A stretch of 31,992 nt of DNA from Bacteroidota bacterium (GTDB lineage Bacteria; Bacteroidota; Bacteroidia; Cytophagales; Cytophagaceae), in assembly GCA_023428135.1 (NCBI GenBank), contig JAEYZG010000015.1, positions 1 through 31,992 of the forward strand, given 5' to 3'. The translations under genes were made by a program, and so were the position numbers. Positions 9,997 through 16,495 of the stretch are shown here, one piece after another. Each line of letters begins with the position of its first letter. Position 1 is the first letter of the stretch. The notes beneath the pieces are model-generated. The model had not been told where the DNA came from, ran no database searches, and was given only the letters and a program-made list of their open reading frames with translations.

Positions 9997-10027
9997 AAAA
10001 TCCCTTCGAGTCTCGGAGGGATTTTTT
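9997..10027 (+). terminator. Rho-independent terminator after LamG copy 1
   Basis: AAAATCCCTTCGAG (9997-10010) pairs with CTCGGAGGGATTTT (10012-10025) with one G-U pair; the right arm ends in a run of six T. It starts 23 nt after the stop codon. Confidence 0.88.
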
Positions 10028-10054
10028 GTTATATAGCTGTCTAATCATTCAAAT

Positions 10055-10407
10055 CCTTACACCTGCTGTAACCAAAATATATATATCCGTATTGGGATAT
10101 ATTATATAGACAAGAGCACCTTGTTTAATTGTAATAGTCATTATCAAACTCTCATGCCTGATGGAATTCGTTCACCTATTTAGCATTGATAACAGATGGA
10201 TACTTAGATGTATGGAAAAAACTTAAATCGAGGAGCTCGCTCGTGATGCTAAAAGGTAAGCTGTACATTAAATGTATAAATTATCTTTAACTGTCAAATA
10301 CTATAGAAAATCGTCTTTCGGAAGTTGAAAGGTACACTTTGGAAAGAAATATAAGTATTGCATTTTATAGTAATACTTTTGTATATGAATATAAACTCTT
10401 TTTATCT
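10055..10407 (+). promoter_or_regulatory. Leader region of the second LamG gene, homologous to 7777-8108
   Basis: This non-coding stretch shares the blocks at 10081-10097 (identical) and 10197-10228 (29 of 32 bases) with the leader of copy 1. It also contains CGTCTTTCGGAA at 10312-10323, a 12-bp match to 3459-3470 beside the candidate LytTR operator. An open frame runs leftward in phase with the gene to a TTG at 10339, but the added 23 residues have no counterpart in copy 1 and would precede the signal peptide, so I treat them as untranslated. Confidence 0.5.
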
Positions 10408-12276
10408 ATGAATTTATTTTACAAAATTGTTAATCGTTTAAGTTGGGGTTTGGTCGGACTTGTGTGTATGGCTCAACCCGTATTTTCACAATCACAAACT
10501 AACTTGTTACACCATTTTTCATTTAATGGAACATTGTCCAATACAGCTAATACGACTAGTATCAGTGCTGTTTCAAGTTTTGCACAAGATCGTTTGGGAA
10601 TTAACAATAATTCTTACGAGGTAGCTAGTGATAATTATTCAATTACAGCATCTAATATCAACAACTTACCTTCATCAGGTATTAGTAGAACGGTTGCTTT
10701 TTGGTGTCAGGTGCCTAATATCAATAAGGATTATCATTTGTTTAGTTATGGAACAGAGGGAAATGGTTATTCTATTTCCTACAATTACACAACGGGAAAT
10801 TTGATAATTGGAAATGGTTTCAATACTGTAACATATTATATTGATAGAACAGAAGATTGGAGACATATTGCTGTTAGTTTTAATAGTGAAACTTATAGAC
10901 ATAGCATCTATGTTAATGGCGTTTATAAAAGTTATGTTTCGCTAAGCCTGACCAATTCAGCAAAAGGTCCTCTTAATATTGGTGTTAATCTTGCTGGGAC
11001 CAAGGGGACAAATTTTAAAATCGATGAGCTTTTTGTATATGATAGAGCTCTTTCAGAATTTGAAGTTTATGAGATATATAGTCTTAAATGCAGGTTAAAT
11101 CCAATAGTTAATGCCAGTAAAACATCTATTTGTCCGGGGGAGAATGTTAACCTGACATCTGATAAGGTGGTATATGTGTTTTCTGACAATGGAAATCGTT
11201 TATCATATAGTAATACCTATATTTCCCAATTTTTAAATAGCACTACTACTTTTTATGTAATTGATAGTATTAGTAGTGGTTGTTATTCGAATAGAGTACC
11301 TGTAACTATAACTGTAAAAGAAGATTTGCCGGATCCTGTGTCAGTTACAGATATTCTTCAAGGAAGTATATGTGGAGATTCTGGTATAGCAACACTAAAG
11401 GTTCAGGAACATCCTGATTATACCGTTAAATGGTATACATCCAATACCGGAGGAACACCTATTGCTACAGGTCCAGTATTTGTAACCCCTATTTTGAAAA
11501 GTACTACTAAGTATTATTTTGCGAATGAAGCACCAGATAAATGCCCATCGAAAAGGAGTGAAGAATATGTTTGGATTTACCCAAAATTCGAAGTAGATTT
11601 TGTTGCCAGTAAAACTAAAATTTGCCCTGGAGATACAGTTACATTTAGTGGTTTTGAGGAAGTTCCTTACTACTTATATAAAGACAATGTATGGGTTTCT
11701 GCTGGAGACCTGTATAGCGGAGGAATGCCATTTTCCTATCAGGATGCACCAACCAAAACAAGTACTTATATCAACAAGGTAGGTGAGTGGTTTGGTTGTA
11801 CGGATATCGATACCATAACAATAACTGTAATTGAGTTAAATCCAACCATTAATCAGTCGGGAAATGTATTATCTACAGATGAGTATCAGACATACCAGTG
11901 GTATAAAAATGATGAGCTAGTGGAAGGTGCGACTGCGCAAACATTTGAAATTAGTGAAAGTGGAAGTTATCATGTGTCGGTTACAAATGATATCGGATGT
12001 TCTGAAATGTCTGATGCAATAAGCGTAACCGTTACTTCACTAACAGGAAAAAGTACTTCAAAGGTATCCAACCTTTACCCCAATCCGGCAAATTCAACAT
12101 TACATGTAGAGTTAAAAGAAGCAGGGGAAATCAAAATCCTATCTATGCTTGGGGAGCAATTAGAAAACTTTAATGCTCCTGCAGGAACAGTTACGATTGA
12201 TGTGACGCATTTAAATTCCGGAATTTATCTGCTGCAAACAGACAATGGTGAAAGTATAAGATTTACTAAAAATTAA
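10408..12276 (+). CDS. LamG / Ig-like surface protein with T9SS type A sorting domain (copy 2)
   Basis: A 622-residue paralog of the gene at 8109 with the same order: signal peptide (MNLFYKIVNR to VFSQ), LamG (NLLHHFSFNG, RTVAFWCQV, WRHIAVSFNS, SIYVNGVY, FKIDELFVYDRAL), Cys-containing Ig-like modules (CPGENVNLTS, CPGDTVTFSGF, TYQWYKNDE) and a type A sorting domain (LYPNPANSTL, ILSMLGEQL, IRFTKN). The ATG at 10408 is chosen over the upstream in-frame TTG at 10339 because it aligns exactly with the start of copy 1 and puts the signal peptide at the N-terminus. Its sorting domain shares NAPAGTVTIDV-like text with the pseudogene at 5227-7694, so sequence exchange among the three tails is possible. 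A role in surface binding is inferred only. Confidence 0.92.
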   Translation: MNLFYKIVNRLSWGLVGLVCMAQPVFSQSQTNLLHHFSFNGTLSNTANTTSISAVSSFAQDRLGINNNSYEVASDNYSITASNINNLPSSGISRTVAFWCQVPNINKDYHLFSYGTEGNGYSISYNYTTGNLIIGNGFNTVTYYIDRTEDWRHIAVSFNSETYRHSIYVNGVYKSYVSLSLTNSAKGPLNIGVNLAGTKGTNFKIDELFVYDRALSEFEVYEIYSLKCRLNPIVNASKTSICPGENVNLTSDKVVYVFSDNGNRLSYSNTYISQFLNSTTTFYVIDSISSGCYSNRVPVTITVKEDLPDPVSVTDILQGSICGDSGIATLKVQEHPDYTVKWYTSNTGGTPIATGPVFVTPILKSTTKYYFANEAPDKCPSKRSEEYVWIYPKFEVDFVASKTKICPGDTVTFSGFEEVPYYLYKDNVWVSAGDLYSGGMPFSYQDAPTKTSTYINKVGEWFGCTDIDTITITVIELNPTINQSGNVLSTDEYQTYQWYKNDELVEGATAQTFEISESGSYHVSVTNDIGCSEMSDAISVTVTSLTGKSTSKVSNLYPNPANSTLHVELKEAGEIKILSMLGEQLENFNAPAGTVTIDVTHLNSGIYLLQTDNGESIRFTKN

Positions 12277-12299
12277 GTAGATTCAGCTTATTAACTAAG

Positions 12300-12333
12300 A
12301 AAAGCCCTTCGAATACTTCGAAGGGCTTTTTTG
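12300..12333 (+). terminator. Strong rho-independent terminator after LamG copy 2
   Basis: AAAAGCCCTTCGAA (12300-12313) and TTCGAAGGGCTTTT (12317-12330) form a perfect 14-bp stem with a 3-nt spacer and extra T residues after it. This is the cleanest terminator in the window. Confidence 0.93.
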
Positions 12334-12343
12334 TTATCTGGTT

Positions 12344-12373
12344 CAAAAGGGACAATATTGTTGTACCCTTTTG
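12344..12373 (-). terminator. Second hairpin between convergent genes, probably serving the HxlR gene
   Basis: CAAAAGGGACAA (12344-12355) pairs with TTGT, a bulged A, and CCCTTTTG (12361-12373) around a TATTG loop. It lies 54 nt beyond the stop of the minus-strand regulator. There is no clear T-run on the minus strand, so confidence is moderate. Confidence 0.5.
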
Positions 12374-12426
12374 TTAATGATTGTTCCAAAGGAATTATGA
12401 TAGCAATTGCAATACAGCTATTACAA

Positions 12427-12780
12427 TCACTTTCCCATAATTTCTTTGCGATGTTCAATTCCCCAGTCAGACAAATTTTTAATTACAGATTGTAGTTTCT
12501 GACCATATTCAGTGAGTTCATAATGAACTGTAACAGGCTGAGTGTCCAGTACAGTTCTTTTAATAAGTTTATTTTGTTCCATCTCTTTGAGTTCCTTACT
12601 CAACATCTTATTGGATATTCCTTTAACGTCTTTTAAAATATCAGAGAATCTTCTTTTATTATGATAGCACAGAACTGCGATGATGGATATTTTCCATTTA
12701 CCGGTTAATACGTCCATTGCATCATGAACAGCCATTATCTGCTTTTTGCACTCACCATCCGGACATTTCTTTATTGTCAT
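12427..12780 (-). CDS. HxlR-family winged-helix repressor
   Basis: A 117-residue cytoplasmic regulator. It shows the family hallmarks GKWKISIIAVL, RRFSDILKDVKGISNKMLSKELKEM-type recognition region, LIKRTV and YELTEYGQKL. Two Cys residues lie near the N-terminus (Cys6 and Cys11, KKCPDGEC) and one at about residue 38. Several HxlR proteins next to nitroreductases, such as YodB and HypR of Bacillus, sense quinones or disulfide stress through Cys; the Cys here do not align exactly with those by eye, so this is inference. It is divergent from the nitroreductase at 12883, and the 102-bp gap contains a repeat cluster suited to be its operator, so autoregulation and repression of the nitroreductase are expected. 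Confidence 0.93.
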   Translation of the reverse strand: MTIKKCPDGECKKQIMAVHDAMDVLTGKWKISIIAVLCYHNKRRFSDILKDVKGISNKMLSKELKEMEQNKLIKRTVLDTQPVTVHYELTEYGQKLQSVIKNLSDWGIEHRKEIMGK

Positions 12781-12782
12781 AA

Positions 12783-12831
12783 GTTACCTGGTTACTTAAA
12801 GGTTACTGTTACTTTTTGATACTTGGTTACT
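12783..12831. promoter_or_regulatory. Cluster of five GTTAC repeats, candidate HxlR operator
   Basis: GTTAC starts at 12783, 12791, 12802, 12808 and 12826; four of the five are followed by T, and three are preceded by G. All are in the same orientation within the divergent promoter region of the HxlR and nitroreductase genes. The two spacings of about 18-24 bp between the TGGTTACT-type copies would suit a dimeric winged-helix protein. Confidence 0.55.
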
Positions 12832-12882
12832 AAATTAAATAAATTCATTCTAGTTTTACAGCATTAACAATTAAAAATTTAT

Positions 12883-13518
12883 ATGATGACTCTGTTAGAC
12901 AATTTAAAGTGGCGTTATGCTGCAAAAAAAATGAACGGACAACAGGTTCCGCAAGAGAAATTAGACTACATCCTGGAGGCTGCAAGATATGCACCTTCAT
13001 CATCAGGGCTTCAGCCTTATAAGATCTTTGTAATCAGTGACAAAAAGAAACTGGAACAAATCAGGGAATTTTCTTTTAATCAAAGTCAGATTACGGACTG
13101 TTCTCACTTGCTTATCTGGGCCGCCTGGGATAGCTATTCAGCTGAAAGGGTGGAGGATGTATTTCTAAAAACCTCAAGGGAGCGTGGTTTGCCTGATAAT
13201 ACCTATGAAGATTACAAGAATATGCTTCTGAATCTATATGGACCTTTAGGAAAAGATTGGCAGGAGAATCGTTGCGCCAAGCAGGCATACATATCATTCG
13301 GACTGGCCATTGCAGCTGCGGCAGAACAAAAAGTGGATGCTACCCCAATGGAAGGATTTGATAATGCTAAACTGGACGAATTTCTTAAGCTTAATGCATC
13401 AGGACTGAAAAGTGTTGTGATGATGCCTATCGGATACAGAGATGAAGCAAATGACTGGCTGGTGAAACTTAAAAAGTGGAGGACTCCGAAAGAAGAATTT
13501 GTGACGTTTGTAGATTGA
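12883..13518 (+). CDS. Nitroreductase-family NAD(P)H-dependent flavin oxidoreductase
   Basis: A 211-residue cytoplasmic FMN enzyme of the NfsB-like family, expected to reduce nitroaromatics or quinones using NAD(P)H. Family features are the N-terminal RYAAKKMNG with the FMN phosphate-binding Arg, the ARYAPSSSGLQPYKI motif, the central ISFGLAIAAAAEQKVDATPMEGF segment and the C-terminal GYRDEANDWLVKLKKWR region. Length is typical for the family. The start is either of two adjacent ATG codons (12883 or 12886). Control by the divergent HxlR gene is likely. The substrate cannot be read from the sequence; detoxification of reactive electrophiles would fit the pairing. Confidence 0.93.
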   Translation: MMTLLDNLKWRYAAKKMNGQQVPQEKLDYILEAARYAPSSSGLQPYKIFVISDKKKLEQIREFSFNQSQITDCSHLLIWAAWDSYSAERVEDVFLKTSRERGLPDNTYEDYKNMLLNLYGPLGKDWQENRCAKQAYISFGLAIAAAAEQKVDATPMEGFDNAKLDEFLKLNASGLKSVVMMPIGYRDEANDWLVKLKKWRTPKEEFVTFVD

Positions 13519-13697
13519 TATGATACGCATAGAAGAAAAAACTGAACTCACACATTTAGCTTTCATCTGATTAAGGAAAGAATTTTAGGGTAAGGTTCTT
13601 AGTGAGTATGCTAACCGATCTTTTATTCAGAAAATTAAAAACCTTACTCTGAATATTTCCTTTTGTTCTGATGATTTAATTTTTCATATTTCCGGAA

Positions 13698-14525
13698 ATG
13701 ATAATAGAGCGTAAGACATTTTCCATAGGAGATAAGACTGTAATTGAAAAAATAAAAATAGATCCTCCATTCAGGTATCAGGCTATATTTGAGGATGAGG
13801 GGTGTTTTCTTTACGTTTTCGGACAACAGACTTCCCTTCATTCGCCTAATCAAAAACTGCTGATTCAATCTAAAGAAGCTGTATTATTGAAATGCGGAAG
13901 TTATTTTGTTGAGTGGATGAAAAGTTCAGAACAATTACCCATTCAAGTATATGCCATTCATCTCCATAAGGAAATTTTAAAGAGTATCTATAGAAATGAA
14001 TTGCCATCTTATATTGCTCAGAATAGAGAGGATGTATTTGCAAGAAAAGTCATTCCTGATCTTACACTTTCAAAATTTATAGAAAGCCTTGATTTTTACT
14101 TTGAGTCCCCCGGATTTATAAATCAAGAACTTCTTGAATTAAAACTTAAGGAATTGATTTTAATTTTGGTTCAGACCAATTATGCAGAATCTGTAATAGA
14201 AATAGTTTCAATGTTATATAATCCGAGATCTGTTTCCTTGAAGGAGGTGATAGAAAGTCAGCTGTATACTGGTATTCCGGTAAGCCAGCTTGCAGGTTTA
14301 TGCAATATGAGCAATTCTACTTTTACAAGAACCTTTAAAGAGATTTATAAGGACAGCCCTGTCAATTATATTAATAACAAGAGATTGGAAAGGGCAAAGG
14401 AACTTCTCCTTATATCTAAAGCTCCTTTAAGTCAGATTGCCTACGACCTTGGGTTTAATGATCCGGGGTATTTCTCAAGATTATTTAAAAGAAAGTTTGG
14501 AGTGCCTCCGAGATCTATTTCATAA
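13698..14525 (+). CDS. AraC-family transcriptional regulator (soluble)
   Basis: A 275-residue protein. Residues 1-170 form an N-terminal sensing region of the kind often found in Bacteroidota AraC proteins, containing SKEAVLLKCGSYFVEW, which fits a cupin-like effector fold. Residues about 180-272 carry two helix-turn-helix units: VSQLAGLCNMSNSTFTRTF and LSQIAYDLGFNDPGYFSRLF followed by KRKFGVPPRSI. The next gene in the same direction, 110 bp away, encodes a DoxX-like membrane protein and is a plausible target. The effector is unknown. Confidence 0.92.
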   Translation: MIIERKTFSIGDKTVIEKIKIDPPFRYQAIFEDEGCFLYVFGQQTSLHSPNQKLLIQSKEAVLLKCGSYFVEWMKSSEQLPIQVYAIHLHKEILKSIYRNELPSYIAQNREDVFARKVIPDLTLSKFIESLDFYFESPGFINQELLELKLKELILILVQTNYAESVIEIVSMLYNPRSVSLKEVIESQLYTGIPVSQLAGLCNMSNSTFTRTFKEIYKDSPVNYINNKRLERAKELLLISKAPLSQIAYDLGFNDPGYFSRLFKRKFGVPPRSIS

Positions 14526-14533
14526 GTTGATCA

Positions 14534-14557
14534 AAAAATCCTGATTTTTGCTTTTTT
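14534..14557 (+). terminator. Weak terminator after the AraC gene
   Basis: AAAAAT-CCTG-ATTTTT hairpin followed by GC and a run of seven T, 9 nt after the stop. The stem is short and A-T only, so termination may be partial and allow read-through into the DoxX-like gene. Confidence 0.45.
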
Positions 14558-14635
14558 TATCCCTATTGTTTAGTGAGTACATTATTAGCTTTGTCTTATA
14601 TTGAAGAATTTAATCTTCCTGATAAATAAATCATT

Positions 14636-15043
14636 ATGAAAAAGCTACTCTCGATTAATGTATTCCTGGGAACATCGATGCTAATGTTTGGAGTATTAAA
14701 ATTTTTTAATCCATTTAAATCATGGTATACCACACAGATTGTTAACAGTGGTATGGGCGATTTATCCTATTTACTTGGTATCACCGGTGAAATAACTGCC
14801 GGAGGACTTCTTCTTTATGCTACTATTAGTACTGTCACGAGAAAGAATGTTTATGGCCTTATCGTAATTCTTTCATCAGCTTTAATTGTCTTTATGATGG
14901 CCACTGGTGTTTATGTTCACATGCATCCGGAGGTGCCTGCAGAGGTCCTTCCTCTTAAAATCAAGCCACCTTATATTCCTTTAATTTTTCTTATGCTGGC
15001 CCTTTTTAATATTTGGAAAGTCAGAAAGGAATTGAAAAGCTAA
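14636..15043 (+). CDS. DoxX-like four-helix inner-membrane protein
   Basis: A 135-residue protein with four hydrophobic segments (about residues 5-22, 42-62, 72-92 and 112-127), consistent with the DoxX/DoxD-like superfamily. FGVLKFFNPFKSWY in the first helix and the GEITAGGLLL segment in the second resemble that family. Members are small membrane proteins linked to quinone or thiol redox, but the precise job of this subgroup is not known. It follows the AraC gene and precedes a START-domain gene by 63 bp, so the three may be functionally linked. Assignment rests on pattern recognition, not on a search. Confidence 0.75.
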   Translation: MKKLLSINVFLGTSMLMFGVLKFFNPFKSWYTTQIVNSGMGDLSYLLGITGEITAGGLLLYATISTVTRKNVYGLIVILSSALIVFMMATGVYVHMHPEVPAEVLPLKIKPPYIPLIFLMLALFNIWKVRKELKS

Positions 15044-15106
15044 AGCATTATTTATAAAAGAATGGCTTTGAAGTAAGACATCTACAACTCTTTAAATAAC
15101 TGTAAA

Positions 15107-15715
15107 ATGAATAAAAAAATTAATCCGAAAGGGCTACTTATAATAGCTTTTCTGTTTCAATATTTTGCGACTTTTGCTCAAGACTGGACGCTTGCTAAAG
15201 AAAAAAATGGAATTAAAGTTTATACAAGAGAAAGCAAAGATTCTCCTATAAAAGAATTTAAAGCAGTAACAATTTTCGAAGCCAATATGCATGTGATCGA
15301 AAAAATTATTTTGAATACTAAAACATATCCTAAATGGTATGACCATTGTAAGAAATCTGAACAAATTGGTTTGCAGGATAACACCGTGACTATGCATATC
15401 GAATATAGCATGCCGTTTCCCTTTAAAAACAGGGATGCTGTAATGAATCTATCTGCAACACGTACAAATGACATTATATCTATCCATATAACTCGAAATA
15501 CAATTTCCAGAAAGGATGTGGAAGATATCGTGAGAATGCCTGTATCTGAAGGGGGATGGCAATTAAGAAAGATTAATGAACATACAACAGAAGTTATCCA
15601 TCAGTTTAAGGGGGATCCGGGTGGCAATATTCCTGTTGCGATTGTAAATTTATTTCTGGTTGATGGTCCTTTAAACACACTTACTCAGCTTAAAGGTATG
15701 ATATATCAGTATTAA
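15107..15715 (+). CDS. Exported START/SRPBCC-domain protein
   Basis: A 202-residue protein with a signal peptide (about residues 1-24, ending TFAQ) followed by a START-like lipid-binding fold: WTLAKEKNGIKVYTRE at the start, YPKWYDHCKKSEQI, YSMPFPFKNRDAVM and VIHQFKGDPGGNIP. The PFPFKNRD stretch and the terminal region are characteristic of bacterial START proteins, which have a hydrophobic cavity for lipids or other apolar ligands. The periplasmic placement suggests lipid handling or sensing in the envelope. The ligand is unknown. Convergent with the T9SS gene at 15773. Confidence 0.85.
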   Translation: MNKKINPKGLLIIAFLFQYFATFAQDWTLAKEKNGIKVYTRESKDSPIKEFKAVTIFEANMHVIEKIILNTKTYPKWYDHCKKSEQIGLQDNTVTMHIEYSMPFPFKNRDAVMNLSATRTNDIISIHITRNTISRKDVEDIVRMPVSEGGWQLRKINEHTTEVIHQFKGDPGGNIPVAIVNLFLVDGPLNTLTQLKGMIYQY

Positions 15716-15730
15716 AGTTGTTTAGCAGGA

Positions 15731-15765
15731 TGGGAGATTAAGCTATAAAATTCTTAAATCTCCCA
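15731..15765. terminator. Bidirectional terminator hairpin between convergent genes
   Basis: TGGGAGATTAAG (15731-15742) pairs with CTTAAATCTCCCA (15753-15765) with one bulged base and a 10-nt AT-rich loop. It sits 16 nt after the plus-strand stop and 8 nt beyond the minus-strand stop, with T-rich DNA on the plus side. Confidence 0.75.
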
Positions 15766-15772
15766 TTACCTT

Positions 15773-16462
15773 TTATTGTTTCTTACTAAACTTCTTTATA
15801 CAAATACGATTGTTTCGTTTATCCAATACTTCAATAATATAAATACCTTCCGGAAGATTGGAGGTATTGATGGAAATATATGCCTGGTCTGATCCATTTG
15901 TTGTAGATAACAGACTCCCATAGACCGTTAGCATACGAATCTGACCGATTGTAGTGGTCTGTGATGCGGATTCAACCCGAAGTTCATCTATCGATGGGTT
16001 TGGGTAGAGCAGGATATCTGCTGCTGTACCATTGTATATTCCCGTTATAACAAAAGGATAAAGGCTAAGATATACGTAAGCTGTGTCAAGTGTTGAAAGG
16101 TCTTCGGAAAGCTGAAGCATTATGCTTCGAATAATTACTTTATCATCGGTGAGCGCTGCAAGATAGTACAGATTATCATCAATTTCAATACTATCTGCTT
16201 CTGAATAGATTTTATAGGTTCCTTTGTAGGTGGTATCACCCTCCTGTCTTTCATAAGTACCATCTTCTAAAAATCTAAAAGATAGTCCGGAGTAGTCGAA
16301 TAGATTAACCAGAGAATCTTTGTGGTAGTTATGTATATGACGATCTTTGTATTCGATACTTTGTTCTGCTACTTTCCAGGTATGGTCAAGGAAGCTTTTG
16401 GGTTGTGCATAGGTCTGATTAATCAATAAGCAAACAAGCAAAATTGAGAATATATTGTTCAT
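15773..16462 (-). CDS. Small secreted lipocalin-like protein with T9SS type A sorting domain
   Basis: A 229-residue exported protein. Residues 1-20 are a signal peptide ending QTYAQ. Residues about 27-120 contain TWKVAEQSI, FRFLEDGTYERQEGDTTY, GTYKIYSEADSIEI and LYYLAALTDDKVIIRSI, a strand order and DGTY signature like lipocalin-like domains of Bacteroidota. The last 75 or so residues are a type A sorting domain (LLYPNPSIDELRV, MLTVYGSLL, LPEGIYIIEV, CIKKF). It lies 33 bp downstream of the propeller pseudogene on the same strand and was probably in its operon. Expression may suffer from the nonsense codon upstream through polarity. A small ligand is possible but unproved. Confidence 0.85.
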   Translation of the reverse strand: MNNIFSILLVCLLINQTYAQPKSFLDHTWKVAEQSIEYKDRHIHNYHKDSLVNLFDYSGLSFRFLEDGTYERQEGDTTYKGTYKIYSEADSIEIDDNLYYLAALTDDKVIIRSIMLQLSEDLSTLDTAYVYLSLYPFVITGIYNGTAADILLYPNPSIDELRVESASQTTTIGQIRMLTVYGSLLSTTNGSDQAYISINTSNLPEGIYIIEVLDKRNNRICIKKFSKKQ

Positions 16463-16495
16463 AGTAATATTTTCTTTTATATGTAAAGGAATTTA

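Larger units (their letters stand above)
7777..12276 (+). repeat. Tandem duplication of leader plus LamG-Ig-T9SS gene (two diverged units)
   Basis: Unit one is about 7777-9974 and unit two about 10055-12276. Each consists of a related leader and a gene of about 620 codons with the same domain order. Protein similarity runs over the whole length and the leader retains exact 17-bp and near-exact 32-bp matches. Each gene is followed by its own, unrelated-looking terminator hairpin. The tail of the pseudogene at 6285-7694 is a third, truncated relative. Confidence 0.8.

Noticed and set aside
10339..10407. N-terminal 23-residue extension of LamG copy 2 from TTG 10339
   Set aside because: It has no match in copy 1 and would precede the signal peptide; ATG 10408 aligns with the start of copy 1.
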